A DNA stretch of 58,850 bases. It comes from an uncultured Lachnospiraceae bacterium (GTDB taxonomy: Bacteria; Bacillota; Clostridia; Lachnospirales; Lachnospiraceae). Positions 14,685 through 24,041 of the stretch are shown piece after piece. The notes under the pieces are model-generated. The model saw only the letters and a program-made list of their open reading frames with translations, did not search any database and was not told the origin of the DNA. The position numbers were made by a program, and so were the translations under genes. How positions within the stretch are numbered: the first letter of the stretch is position 1; each line of letters begins with the position of its first letter. The stretch spans positions 1 through 58,850 of the forward strand of contig CAJUFQ010000024.1 of the NCBI GenBank assembly GCA_910585625.1, read 5' to 3'.

Positions 14685-15350
14685 ATGGCAGCAACAGAAA
14701 CTAAGGACATAGATAAAGAAGAGCTGAAGGAAGAAGCTCTCGCAAAAGAGGCTGAATGCGAAAGCGCAGAGGAGGACGCAGAAGAGACGCCGGAAGCATC
14801 AGAAGATGGTTCAGAGGCAGAGGAAGGCAGTGCGGAAGATGGATCCGGGGACGCCGGGGAAGAAGAGTCCCAGACTGAGAAAAAGGGGCTTTTTAAGAAA
14901 AAAGAAAAGAAGAATAAGCAGGAAGAGAAGATTGCTGAGCTGAATGACCGCGTACAGCGGCAGATGGCGGAGTTTGATAATTTCCGTAAACGGACGGAGA
15001 AGGAGAAGGCACAGATGTTTGAGGTGGGAGCTAAGAGCATCATTGAGAAAATCCTTCCTGTGGTCGACAATTTTGAGAGAGGTTTATCTGCTGTTCCCGA
15101 AGAGGCAAAGGGAGATCCCTTTGTGGAGGGGATGGATAAGATATATAAGCAGCTTATGACGGAGCTGGAAAGCCTGGAGGTTAAGCCTATTGAGGCAGTG
15201 GGTACAGAATTTGACCCCGAGTTCCACAATGCGGTCATGCAGGTGGAGAGCGATGAATTTGATTCAGGCGTGGTGGCGCAGGAGCTTCAGAGAGGCTATA
15301 CGTACCGGGACAGCGTGGTAAGGCATAGTATGGTGGCAGTAGTTCAATAG
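14685..15350 (+). CDS. grpE: Nucleotide exchange factor GrpE
   Basis: This 221-residue cofactor of DnaK drives ADP release. The first 75 residues are highly acidic (Glu/Asp-rich) with a Lys-rich patch and look disordered. The dimerisation coiled coil and core follow (DNFRKRTEKEKAQMFEVGAK, LPVVDNFERGL, FDPEFHNAVMQVES). I use the ATG at 14685, 9 nt downstream of a GTG that forms part of its GAGGTG ribosome site. It lies 21 bp after hrcA. Confidence 0.96.
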   Translation: MAATETKDIDKEELKEEALAKEAECESAEEDAEETPEASEDGSEAEEGSAEDGSGDAGEEESQTEKKGLFKKKEKKNKQEEKIAELNDRVQRQMAEFDNFRKRTEKEKAQMFEVGAKSIIEKILPVVDNFERGLSAVPEEAKGDPFVEGMDKIYKQLMTELESLEVKPIEAVGTEFDPEFHNAVMQVESDEFDSGVVAQELQRGYTYRDSVVRHSMVAVVQ

Positions 15351-15388
15351 TGAATTCAGATAATTATTTTCAAGAGGAGGTCTCTATT

Positions 15389-17254
15389 ATGAGCAAGATC
15401 ATTGGTATCGATTTGGGAACAACAAACAGCTGTGTGGCAGTTATGGAAGGTGGTAAGCCGGTGGTTATCGCCAATACAGAAGGAGCAAGGACAACACCCT
15501 CTGTGGTTGCATTTACAAAGACCGGCGAGCGTCTTGTGGGCGAGCCTGCGAAACGTCAGGCAGTTACCAATGCGGAAAAGACGATTTCTTCCATTAAGAG
15601 GGAGATGGGAACTGAGAGCAAGAAAGCGATTGACGATAAGAAGTATTCCCCGCAGGAAATTTCAGCGATGATTCTGCAGAAACTGAAAGCAGACGCAGAG
15701 AATTACCTGGGAGAGAAGGTGACGGAGGCGGTCATTACTGTCCCGGCATATTTCAACGACGCGCAGCGTCAGGCAACCAAGGATGCAGGAAAGATTGCAG
15801 GCATGGACGTAAAGCGTATCATCAATGAGCCTACGGCGGCAGCCTTGGCTTATGGGCTTGACAACGAAAAAGAGCAGAAAATTATGGTCTACGACTTAGG
15901 CGGCGGTACTTTTGACGTGTCCATCATTGAGATTGGCGAGGGCGTCATTGAAGTATTGTCCACCTCTGGAGATAACCGTCTCGGCGGCGACGATTTTGAT
16001 CAGAAGATTACAGATTATATGCTGGCGGAGTTCAAGAAGACGGAAGGCATCGACCTTTCCAATGACAAGATGGCTCTGCAGAGGCTGAAAGAAGCAGCTG
16101 AGAAAGCTAAGAAAGAGCTTTCTTCCGCAACAACGACTAACATCAACCTTCCGTTTATTACGGCGACGGCAGAAGGGCCCAAGCATTTTGACATGAATCT
16201 GACCAGGGCTAAATTTGACGAGCTGACCCACGATTTGGTAGAGCGCACAGCCGTTCCGGTTCAGAATGCGCTGAAAGATGCGGGCCTTACCTCCTCTGAG
16301 CTGGGCCAGGTATTGCTGGTAGGCGGTTCTACACGTATCCCGGCAGTGCAGGATAAGGTAAAGCAGCTTACGGGCAAAGAGCCGAGCAAATCCCTGAACC
16401 CAGATGAGTGCGTAGCTCTCGGAGCTTCCATCCAGGGCGGCAAGCTGGCCGGGGATGCAGGCGCAGGAGAAATCCTTCTGCTTGACGTAACGCCGTTGTC
16501 TCTGTCGATTGAGACGATGGGGGGCGTGGCAACAAGGCTGATTGAGCGTAATACGACCATCCCGACAAAGCACAGCCAGATATTCTCAACCGCAGCAGAT
16601 AACCAGACAGCCGTTGATATCAATGTGGTGCAGGGTGAGCGTCAGTTTGTAAGGGATAACAAATCCCTGGGACAGTTCCGTCTGGATGGGATTCCGCCTG
16701 CAAGGCGTGGAGTACCTCAGATTGAAGTGACCTTCGATATTGATGCAAATGGTATTGTAAATGTATCAGCGAAAGACCTGGGTACCGGAAAGGAGCAGCA
16801 TATCACAATTACGGCAGGATCCAATATGTCTGAGGATGATATCAACAAAGCGGTCAAGGAAGCGGCAGAATTCGAGGCGCAGGACAAGAAACGCAAGGAG
16901 GCTATCGACACCAGGAATGATGCGGATTCCTTTGTCTTCCAGACAGAGAAAGCTCTTGAGGAAGTAGGCGGGAATATTGACCCGGCAGATAAATCTGCTG
17001 TGGAGGCAGATTTGAGCGCACTCAAAGCGATGGTTGAGGCACACCCCAATGCGGAGGAGATGACGGACGACCAGGTCGGCGAGATGAAAGCGGCTAAGGA
17101 AAAACTGATGGAGAGCGCGCAGAAAGTATTTGCCAAGATGTACGAAAATGTGCAGGCAGCCCAGGGTGCGCAGGGCGCAGGCCCGGACATGGGGGATGCA
17201 TCCTACAGCAGCGCGGATGATGATGTGGTAGACGCAGATTATAAAGAAGTGTAA
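15389..17254 (+). CDS. dnaK: Chaperone DnaK (Hsp70)
   Basis: This 621-residue ATP-driven chaperone shows IIGIDLGTTNSCVAVMEG at the start, VYDLGGGTFDVSI, VLLVGGSTRIPAVQ, the linker LLLDVTPLSL and the substrate-binding domain. It ends in the acidic tail DDDVVDADYKEV. The start at 15389 follows AGAGGAGG; the frame extends upstream but without support. It is the third gene of the operon, 38 bp after grpE. A long structured spacer separates it from dnaJ. Confidence 0.98.
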   Translation: MSKIIGIDLGTTNSCVAVMEGGKPVVIANTEGARTTPSVVAFTKTGERLVGEPAKRQAVTNAEKTISSIKREMGTESKKAIDDKKYSPQEISAMILQKLKADAENYLGEKVTEAVITVPAYFNDAQRQATKDAGKIAGMDVKRIINEPTAAALAYGLDNEKEQKIMVYDLGGGTFDVSIIEIGEGVIEVLSTSGDNRLGGDDFDQKITDYMLAEFKKTEGIDLSNDKMALQRLKEAAEKAKKELSSATTTNINLPFITATAEGPKHFDMNLTRAKFDELTHDLVERTAVPVQNALKDAGLTSSELGQVLLVGGSTRIPAVQDKVKQLTGKEPSKSLNPDECVALGASIQGGKLAGDAGAGEILLLDVTPLSLSIETMGGVATRLIERNTTIPTKHSQIFSTAADNQTAVDINVVQGERQFVRDNKSLGQFRLDGIPPARRGVPQIEVTFDIDANGIVNVSAKDLGTGKEQHITITAGSNMSEDDINKAVKEAAEFEAQDKKRKEAIDTRNDADSFVFQTEKALEEVGGNIDPADKSAVEADLSALKAMVEAHPNAEEMTDDQVGEMKAAKEKLMESAQKVFAKMYENVQAAQGAQGAGPDMGDASYSSADDDVVDADYKEV

Positions 17255-17577
17255 AACAAGGAGCCAGGTAACAGCAGACAGCCGTGCTTGCATGGGTGGC
17301 TGCTGGTTATTTGGCGAATGTGCCGTCATGAGAGCGCGTGGCACGAAATGGCTGGTTTTTCATCTTAATCGGAAAGGCCTTGTCACGCTAACGCGTGAAA
17401 GCGTCTTCCCAATTAAGATGAAAAATAATATGCGCACTTGCACAAGAGGTTAATATTGCTTCGCAAATGTGTTCGGCGCGTCAAAGTGTGCAACCTCATT
17501 TCCCCAAGATTGGGGATGAAGTGGGGTGAAGTGGGCTTGCCCACTTTGTTTGATAATTTGCAAAAAGGGAGTTTGTC
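17255..17577 (+). other. Hairpin-rich dnaK-dnaJ spacer
   Basis: This 323-nt spacer is a string of inverted repeats. A 15-bp stem with one bulge lies at 17263-17315 (arms GCCAGGTAACAGCAG and CTGCTGGTTATTTGGC). GTGCC/GGCAC flanks about 17323-17343. A large hairpin at 17356-17425 has 14-bp outer arms TTTTTCATCTTAAT/ATTAAGATGAAAAA and an inner TCACGC-TAAC-GCGTGA. Further stems are GAGGTT/AACCTC, CCCCAA-GA-TTGGGG and AAGTGGG-CTTG-CCCACTT close to the dnaJ start. None has a good T-run. It could attenuate, process or stabilise the operon mRNA, or include a small RNA. I see no gene. Confidence 0.65.
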
Positions 17578-18753
17578 ATGGCAGAGCAGAAGAGAGATTA
17601 TTATGAAGTCTTAGGCATTGATAGGAATGCCGATGACGCGGCAATCAAGAAGGCGTACCGCCAGCTTGCCAAAAAGTATCACCCGGACATGAACCCGGGG
17701 GACGCAGAAGCAGAGAAGAAATTTAAAGAGGCCTCTGAGGCATATGCTGTGTTGAGCGATGTAGATAAGAGGCGTCAGTACGACCAGTTCGGTCATGCTG
17801 CCTTTGAAGGCGGTATGGGAGGCGGAGGGGGATTTGATTTCTCCGGCATGGACATGGGCGATATATTCGGCGATATATTCGGCGATTTGTTTGGTGGGGG
17901 CCGGAGGCGTTCCTCTGCCAGTAACGGCCCTATGAAGGGAGCCAACCTCCGTGCAGCAGTGCGCGTGACCTTTGAGGAAGCTGCATTCGGCTGCGAGAAG
18001 GAGATAGAGATTACGTTAAAGGATGAATGCCAGACCTGCCATACCACTGGCGCGAAACCCGGAACCAGCCCGGAGACTTGCACGAAGTGCGGCGGGAAAG
18101 GCAAGGTAGTCTATACCCAGCAGTCCTTCCTTGGCATGGTACAGAATGTGCAGACTTGCCCAGAGTGCCGGGGGACAGGTAAAATCATCAAGGATAAGTG
18201 TCCCGACTGCCATGGAACCGGGTATATTGCTAAACGCAAGAAGATAAAAGTGTCCATCCCGGCGGGGATTGACAATGGGCAGAGCGTCCGTATCCGTGAC
18301 AAGGGGGAGCCAGGAACCAATGGCGGCCCCAGAGGAGATTTGCTGGTAGAGGTGAATGTCAGCAGGCATCCGATTTTCCAGCGGCAGGATATGAATGTCT
18401 ATTCGACTGCGCCGATATCATTTGCCCAGGCAGCGTTAGGCGGTGAGGTAAGGATCAGCACGATAGACGGTGATATTCTGTATGATGTGAAGCCGGGTAC
18501 GCAGACGGATACCAGGATTCGCCTGAAAGGCAAAGGCATCCCATCCCTGCGCAATTCTTCCGTCCGCGGAGACCATTATGTCACCCTTGTGGTCCAGGTA
18601 CCCACCAACCTGAATGGGGAGGCAAAGGAAGCGCTGCGCAAATTCGACGAGGTGAGCGGTCAGTCCTTAAAGAAACAGGATGGGGCGGCAGGCACGGAGA
18701 AGAAGAAAAAGGGATTTATGGGAAAGATTAAGGAAACATTAGAAGATATGTAA
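17578..18753 (+). CDS. dnaJ: Chaperone DnaJ (Hsp40, class I)
   Basis: This 391-residue co-chaperone stimulates DnaK ATPase. It has a J domain (1-70, with the HPD of KYHPDMNPGD), a Gly/Phe-rich region (GGMGGGGGFDFSG), four zinc repeats (CQTCHTTG, CTKCGGKG, CPECRGTG, CPDCHGTG) and the C-terminal substrate domain. The first zinc repeat has Thr in place of the usual Gly. The last 25 residues are Lys-rich. AAAGGGAG precedes the start. A terminator follows 50 bp later and closes the heat-shock operon. Confidence 0.97.
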   Translation: MAEQKRDYYEVLGIDRNADDAAIKKAYRQLAKKYHPDMNPGDAEAEKKFKEASEAYAVLSDVDKRRQYDQFGHAAFEGGMGGGGGFDFSGMDMGDIFGDIFGDLFGGGRRRSSASNGPMKGANLRAAVRVTFEEAAFGCEKEIEITLKDECQTCHTTGAKPGTSPETCTKCGGKGKVVYTQQSFLGMVQNVQTCPECRGTGKIIKDKCPDCHGTGYIAKRKKIKVSIPAGIDNGQSVRIRDKGEPGTNGGPRGDLLVEVNVSRHPIFQRQDMNVYSTAPISFAQAALGGEVRISTIDGDILYDVKPGTQTDTRIRLKGKGIPSLRNSSVRGDHYVTLVVQVPTNLNGEAKEALRKFDEVSGQSLKKQDGAAGTEKKKKGFMGKIKETLEDM

Positions 18754-18802
18754 GGGATAGGCTGTGTTCTGTGATGGAATGCAGCTTTCCGACTTTGCGG
18801 AA

Positions 18803-18825
18803 AATCCGGCTTTGCCGGATTTTTT
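18803..18825 (+). terminator. Terminator of the heat-shock operon
   Basis: AATCCGGC (18803-18810), loop TTT, GCCGGATT (18814-18821), then TTTTC. A textbook intrinsic terminator. Confidence 0.9.
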
Positions 18826-18826
18826 C

Positions 18827-18855
18827 TTGCCAATCCATTCCTGCTATTATATAAT
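18827..18855 (+). promoter_or_regulatory. Promoter of the secreted transglutaminase-like gene
   Basis: TTGCCA (18827-18832), 17 bp, TATAAT (18850-18855). It begins 2 bp after the preceding terminator and lies 46 bp before the start codon. Confidence 0.8.
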
Positions 18856-18901
18856 GGGGGGAGTATAAAAGGCCAAGTTGTTGAATGTTAGGAGGCAGCG
18901 T

Positions 18902-21900
18902 ATGAAAAGAAATCGTATATGGTCATTTGCGGTGGCGTTCTTTTTGATGGCAGGCTCTGTCTATGTCCCGGTTCGTGCAGAGACGGGGGCGTTGCAGGAT
19001 GAAGCCATAATCTTGACGGATGAGAACCGTTATGATCCGGAATTTTACCGGGAGCCAGAGGAGGTATATCCGTCTGTCCAGAGCAGGACATTCCGTGGCG
19101 CAAGAGCAGGGCAGACACTGGAAGAGTATATTGTAGAAGCGTTGAACAATTTTGAGGAAGAGATAGACGTCTCTGCGTTTCAGATACCGAGTGACAAGGA
19201 AACGGCAGGCGGAAGTTTTTTCCAAATTCTGAACAGCCATCCGGAACTGTTTTATGTGGCGAATGGGGTTGGCTGGTCTTATAATGCCAGTGGCTATGTG
19301 GCAAAATATAAGGTCTCATACCTTGGGACGCAAGAAGAAATCATCAGCCAGCAGGAAGAGCTGGAAGAAGCAGCGGAGCGGGTGGTGTCTGAGGTAGACC
19401 AATCACTGGACAGTTACCAGCAGGCGCTGATTGTCCATGATTATCTTGTGCAGAATTGTGAATACGATTATCAGAATTATCTGGATAAGAAGGTTCCGGA
19501 GATTTCCCATACAGCTTATGGATCTTTGGTCAATGGGGTGGCCGTCTGTGATGGCTATGCGGACGCATTTGCCTATATCATGGAAGGGAAGCTGGGAATT
19601 TCCTGTGACGTAATCAGCAGCGAGGCGATGGCGCATGCCTGGAATATGATTGAGATTGGCGGCAAATGGTATCATGTGGACGCTACCTGGGACGATCCTA
19701 CCTGGGACTGCATCGGCAGGGTAGGGCACGCATATTTCCTGCTCAGTGATGGTAAGATATCGAATAACAGTCCGGATAAGAAGTCAGGGAATAACCATTA
19801 TGCGTGGTCTGCTGGGCATACGGCAGATGCCACTGACTATGACAGTGCGTTTTGGGCAGACGTCCGGTCGGCAATCTGCCATTATGAAGGTGCATGGTAT
19901 TATTCCAGATATCAGATGGACGGTGACGTCACAAATGCCGTGCAGCTCGTGAAGAAAGAGGAGGAAAGTCTGCTCGCCGGGGGTGAGGCAGCGGTATATT
20001 CCGCGCCTGCTTGGCCAGCAGGAGGGAACAGTATCTACCAGGCAAGCTATATGTATCTGGCAAAGGCGGATAATAGGATTTATTTCAGCACGCCGACAGA
20101 TATCTATCGGGTGGATGCTGCAGGCAACGTAAAAAAATTCCATAGCCCGCAGGATTTATCCGGCATGTCTATTTATGGATTTACTGTCCGTGGCGACGAG
20201 TTTTGGTATGCTCCCGAAAACAGCCCGAATACGAATAAGAAACAGACGGACATCCGTAAGATTTCACTGCCGAAGATTACTGGGATTACAGCAGCGGATG
20301 TAGAAGGAACGTATACGGGGAAGTCCTATGAGATTCAGGTTCAGGGAACGCAGCAAGGCGATGTTGTGCAATATGCAGGGGCAGATGGGCAGTATCAGCC
20401 TGTCCAGCCCGACATGACGGATGCCGGTACCTATGAAGTCAGCTATCAGGTGGAACGGGATGGGTATGCCATCTATTATGGGAAAGCGGAAGTGGCAATC
20501 AGCAAAGCAGAGCCTGATTATGAAGTTCCTGCGGGCCTTAAGGGGTATGTGGGAGATACGCTTGCGTCCGTAGAGCTGCCGGAAGGATTTTCCTGGCAGG
20601 ATGCTGCAGATACGAAGCTGGAAACAACAGGGAAAAATAAATTCCTGGTGAAGTTTGTGCCGGAAGATGTCAGGAATTATCATACAGTTACGGATATAGA
20701 GGCTGAAGTTGAGGTGGAATGCCCTGGACATCAGTATGTATCTGAAGTAACCACGCCGCCTACCGAGGAGCAGGACGGTATAGAGACCTATACTTGTACG
20801 CTCTGCGGGCATACATATACGAAGAAGATTGATAAAGAAATGCAGCCGATTACCGGGATTGCGGCAGCGGATGTAGAAGGCACGTATTCGGGCCAGCCAT
20901 ATGTGATCACAGTTATTGGAATTCAGCAAAATGATACAGTCCAATATGCGCTCCAAGGGGAAGCCTATAGTTCGGAACAGCCGGAAATGAAAAATGCAGG
21001 CACATACCAGGTTATGTATAGAGTAGAGCGGAGCGGGCGCCGGCCGTTTTATGGAAGTGCCAGAGTGGAAATCGCAAAGGCAGTTCCGGTGTTCACGTTA
21101 CCTTCTGGCTGTCACGGGAATAGCGGAGAGTCGCTGGCCTCTGTCGCTTTGCCGGAAGGTTTTTCCTGGCAGGATGCAGGCATTGTACTGCGTGAGGAAG
21201 GAACGTATGCTTACCTGGCAACATATACGCCTGCAGATACAGAGAATTACCAGACAGCCAGTGCAGAGGTTGACGTGCAAGTGACATGCCCTGGACATGA
21301 CTATGCGTTTGAGGTTACGAAAGAGCCGACGGAGACAGAAAAAGGAGAGGCTATCTACACTTGTATCTTATGCGGGCATAGCTATACGGATGAGATTGAT
21401 GAGATGCCGCAGGAAATCACAGGCATTTCAGCGGAGAATGTGTCAGGATTATATACAGGCAAGCCATACACCATCGAGGTGAAAGGCGTCAGGGAGGGCG
21501 ACGTCGTGCATTACGCCCTTAAGAATGGAGAAGAAGCAGTTTATGATACGGCACAGCCGGAAATGAAAAATGCCGGAACCTATGAAATCTTATATAAAGT
21601 ATCAAGAGCAGGATACCAGCCGTTTAGGGGTACTGCGCGGGTTGAAATCGCACGTGCCGTCCCAGCATTCGAGATTCCGATGAATCTTAAAGGAACCAGC
21701 GGGCAGACGCTTGCGTCTATTGAACTGCCGCAGGGATTCCTTTGGCAGACGGATCCCGATACAAAGCTATCAAAGTCCGGGCATCAGAAGTTTTATGTAT
21801 GTTTCAGACCTCAGGATCAGGTAAATTACCAAATGGCCATGGATATCGAGATAGCGGTGGATGTTACATGCCCAGGACATCGGTATGAGTCTGTTGTGAC

Positions 21901-22546
21901 GAAAGCGCCGACAGAGACGCAAAAAGGCCTGCGGACGAATACTTGCAGGCTGTGTGGCAAGATTTATACAGAGGAGATTTCCATGATTGCCCCGGCAAGG
22001 CCGGACAAAGCGTCTGAGCTTAAGATGAAAAAGCGGACGACAAAGTCATTGGTATTTTCCTGGAAACGGATGCCGGACGTGAGCTACCGGCTGATGCTCT
22101 ATGAAGATGGCAGAGTGGTTTCCACGAAATATGCCGAGAGAAATACGGCCACTTTTGTAAAACTAAAGCCAGCGACAATTTATACGTTGCGGGTGACGCC
22201 ATACCGTGTCGTCAATGATCGGAAAGTGTATGCGAAAACGACTGTGTATGCCAAGACTGCAACCGCGCCGGAGAAAGCAAAGCTTAACATGGCGAAACGA
22301 GATGGCAGGAGCAGGGTCAGGTTGGCCTGGAGAAAAGTGCCAGGAGCCGGCGGATATGAGATTTTAATGAAAACAGGAAAGGGAAATTATAAGAAAATTA
22401 AGACGGTTGGAAATGGAAAAACCCTTTCCTATACAAAAACAGGATTGAGCAAAAACAAAACATACAGTTTTCGGATACGTGCCTATACGTTTGTGGATGA
22501 GAAGAAAGTTTTCGGAGATTACAGCAATGTGAAAAAGGTAAAGTAG
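18902..22546 (+). CDS. Large secreted transglutaminase-like protein with triplicated modules and two FN3-like domains
   Basis: This 1214-residue protein starts with a signal peptide (WSFAVAFFLMAGSVYVPVRA, cut near residue 27). Residues about 165-290 form a transglutaminase-like papain-fold domain with the triad Cys216 (GVAVCDGYADAF), His245 (AHAWNM) and Asp260 (YHVDATWDDP). From about residue 460 a module of about 190 residues occurs three times. Each has an ITGI...Y-G-Y immunoglobulin-like part, a LASVELPEGFSWQ-type part, and an end unit CPGH...PT...G...YTC-LCGH-YT (Cys607, 796 and 990 mark the CPGH motifs) that could bind zinc. Two fibronectin-III-like domains (about 1030-1115 and 1121-1214) end it. 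No LPxTG or membrane anchor is seen, so it is probably secreted or loosely wall-bound. It may act as a protease or crosslinker; the substrate is unknown. GGAGGCAGCG precedes the chosen start. Confidence 0.85.
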   Translation: MKRNRIWSFAVAFFLMAGSVYVPVRAETGALQDEAIILTDENRYDPEFYREPEEVYPSVQSRTFRGARAGQTLEEYIVEALNNFEEEIDVSAFQIPSDKETAGGSFFQILNSHPELFYVANGVGWSYNASGYVAKYKVSYLGTQEEIISQQEELEEAAERVVSEVDQSLDSYQQALIVHDYLVQNCEYDYQNYLDKKVPEISHTAYGSLVNGVAVCDGYADAFAYIMEGKLGISCDVISSEAMAHAWNMIEIGGKWYHVDATWDDPTWDCIGRVGHAYFLLSDGKISNNSPDKKSGNNHYAWSAGHTADATDYDSAFWADVRSAICHYEGAWYYSRYQMDGDVTNAVQLVKKEEESLLAGGEAAVYSAPAWPAGGNSIYQASYMYLAKADNRIYFSTPTDIYRVDAAGNVKKFHSPQDLSGMSIYGFTVRGDEFWYAPENSPNTNKKQTDIRKISLPKITGITAADVEGTYTGKSYEIQVQGTQQGDVVQYAGADGQYQPVQPDMTDAGTYEVSYQVERDGYAIYYGKAEVAISKAEPDYEVPAGLKGYVGDTLASVELPEGFSWQDAADTKLETTGKNKFLVKFVPEDVRNYHTVTDIEAEVEVECPGHQYVSEVTTPPTEEQDGIETYTCTLCGHTYTKKIDKEMQPITGIAAADVEGTYSGQPYVITVIGIQQNDTVQYALQGEAYSSEQPEMKNAGTYQVMYRVERSGRRPFYGSARVEIAKAVPVFTLPSGCHGNSGESLASVALPEGFSWQDAGIVLREEGTYAYLATYTPADTENYQTASAEVDVQVTCPGHDYAFEVTKEPTETEKGEAIYTCILCGHSYTDEIDEMPQEITGISAENVSGLYTGKPYTIEVKGVREGDVVHYALKNGEEAVYDTAQPEMKNAGTYEILYKVSRAGYQPFRGTARVEIARAVPAFEIPMNLKGTSGQTLASIELPQGFLWQTDPDTKLSKSGHQKFYVCFRPQDQVNYQMAMDIEIAVDVTCPGHRYESVVTKAPTETQKGLRTNTCRLCGKIYTEEISMIAPARPDKASELKMKKRTTKSLVFSWKRMPDVSYRLMLYEDGRVVSTKYAERNTATFVKLKPATIYTLRVTPYRVVNDRKVYAKTTVYAKTATAPEKAKLNMAKRDGRSRVRLAWRKVPGAGGYEILMKTGKGNYKKIKTVGNGKTLSYTKTGLSKNKTYSFRIRAYTFVDEKKVFGDYSNVKKVK

Positions 22547-22574
22547 CCAGAGCAGGCGCAAAGGGGGAAGGAAG

Positions 22575-23066
22575 ATGGATCAGCCGAAACGACAGATGGG
22601 GAGAGTGATTCGGGAACCAATGTCGGAAGATCTTCAGTCCAGGCTCCTGCACAAAGAGCGGAAGCAGCTGGAGGAAGACAGACGCAGATTCAAGCAGGAA
22701 CAGCAGGCTTTTTATACGAGGCAGAATCTGGAGAAAAAGCATCTGGATGAGGAAAAGCACTTGTTCCAGATGAAGTGGAAAATTTTGGAGGGCGAGCTGC
22801 AGAAGCTCGCCCAGGAAAAAGCGGATATTGAGATTGAGAAGAAACGTTATTTCCGTGGGAAGAGCAGCCGCCAGAACAAGGTGGCAGGAGAACTCCCGCC
22901 AGAAGCGCAGATGTTTTTTTCCGGTGTTGATGATATACATGCATTGAAGAAGCGGTACAAGGAACTCATTAAGATTTACCATCCAGACAATATGGCGGGG
23001 GATACGGCAACCCTGCAGATGATTAATACGATATATGACAGCTTAAAGAAACAGTATCAGACATAG
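22575..23066 (+). CDS. J-domain protein with N-terminal coiled coil
   Basis: The 163-residue protein has a long charged coiled coil (about 15-90, rich in Glu, Lys, Arg and Gln). It ends with a C-terminal J domain (about 113-163: ALKKRYKELIKIYHPDNMAGD) that carries the essential HPD. It should recruit DnaK to a bound partner. It follows the secreted-protein gene by 28 bp with GGGGGAAGGAAG before the start, and is 12 bp before prmA. Not a classical DnaJ, as zinc repeats and a C-terminal domain are absent. Confidence 0.85.
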   Translation: MDQPKRQMGRVIREPMSEDLQSRLLHKERKQLEEDRRRFKQEQQAFYTRQNLEKKHLDEEKHLFQMKWKILEGELQKLAQEKADIEIEKKRYFRGKSSRQNKVAGELPPEAQMFFSGVDDIHALKKRYKELIKIYHPDNMAGDTATLQMINTIYDSLKKQYQT

Positions 23067-23078
23067 GAGCAGCAGGAT

Positions 23079-24026
23079 ATGAAGTGGAAACAGTATACCA
23101 TCCAGACAACGACCCAGGCGGAGGACTTCGTCAGCGGCATGCTTGCTGATTTGGGGATTGCGGGTGTCCAGATTGAAGATAATATCCCCTTGTCGGCAGA
23201 AGACAAGGAGAAGATGTATATTGACATTCTACCCGAGCTTCCGCCGGACGAGGGCATTGCCAGGGTCAGCTTTTACTTGGAGGCAGACGGCGAGCATGAG
23301 GGGCTTCTTGCCAGGGTGCAGGAGGAATTGGAAGGCTTGCGGATGTTTGTGGATGTCGGAAGCGCAAACATCACCCAGGGGGAGACGGAAGACAAGGACT
23401 GGATTAATAACTGGAAGAAGTATTTCAAGTCCTTCGTGATTGAGGATATCCTGATAAAGCCCACTTGGGAAGAGGCCCCAAAGGAGGAAGGTTACCGGTG
23501 TGTCATAGAAATCGACCCTGGAACCAGTTTCGGGACAGGCAAACACGAGACTACGCAGTTGTGCATCCGGCAACTGTATAAGTATTTAAAGCCAGGAGAC
23601 CGGGTGCTGGACGTAGGCTGCGGGAGCGGCATCTTATCCCTTGTCAGCTTAAAGCTTGGGGCGTCTTTGGTAACCGGGACGGACATAGACCCAATCTGTA
23701 TGGAAGCGGCCATAGATAACATGGAAATCAACCATCTGCCGGCAGAGCAAGGCAATTTTTTCCATGGGAACCTCATTGACGATCCTGGATTGCAGGAGCG
23801 GATTGGGGAAGGATATGACATTGCGGTTGCCAATATCCTGGCAGATATCGTGATTCCCCTGACGCCGGTAATTCCCGGACATATCAAAAAAGGCGGGCTT
23901 TATATCGCCAGCGGGATAATTGATTTTAAGGAAGAGGCGGTAAAGAAAGCGGTTACTGAGGCAGGGCTTGAGATTTTGGAGGTTTGCCACCAGGGAGAGT
24001 GGGTCAGCATTACCGCCAGAAAATAG
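23079..24026 (+). CDS. prmA: Ribosomal protein L11 methyltransferase
   Basis: This 315-residue SAM-dependent enzyme methylates L11. It has an N-terminal recognition domain (WKQYTIQTTTQAEDFV) and a class I methyltransferase fold with FGTGKHETTQLC, VLDVGCGSGILSLVSLKLGA and VANILADIVIPL. Length fits the Firmicute form. It sits directly before rsmE, the usual arrangement, sharing a transcript with the J-domain gene. Confidence 0.95.
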   Translation: MKWKQYTIQTTTQAEDFVSGMLADLGIAGVQIEDNIPLSAEDKEKMYIDILPELPPDEGIARVSFYLEADGEHEGLLARVQEELEGLRMFVDVGSANITQGETEDKDWINNWKKYFKSFVIEDILIKPTWEEAPKEEGYRCVIEIDPGTSFGTGKHETTQLCIRQLYKYLKPGDRVLDVGCGSGILSLVSLKLGASLVTGTDIDPICMEAAIDNMEINHLPAEQGNFFHGNLIDDPGLQERIGEGYDIAVANILADIVIPLTPVIPGHIKKGGLYIASGIIDFKEEAVKKAVTEAGLEILEVCHQGEWVSITARK

Positions 24027-24041
24027 CACAGGAGTAAGAAT

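Noticed and set aside
17437..17577. Possible 6S or other known small RNA before dnaJ
   Set aside because: The stems are separate short hairpins without the long bulged rod of 6S RNA or another known fold, so no RNA gene is called.
20270..21985. CRISPR-like or tandem DNA repeat in the secreted-protein gene
   Set aside because: The repetition is at protein level with about 190-residue divergent modules and remains in frame; there are no spacers.
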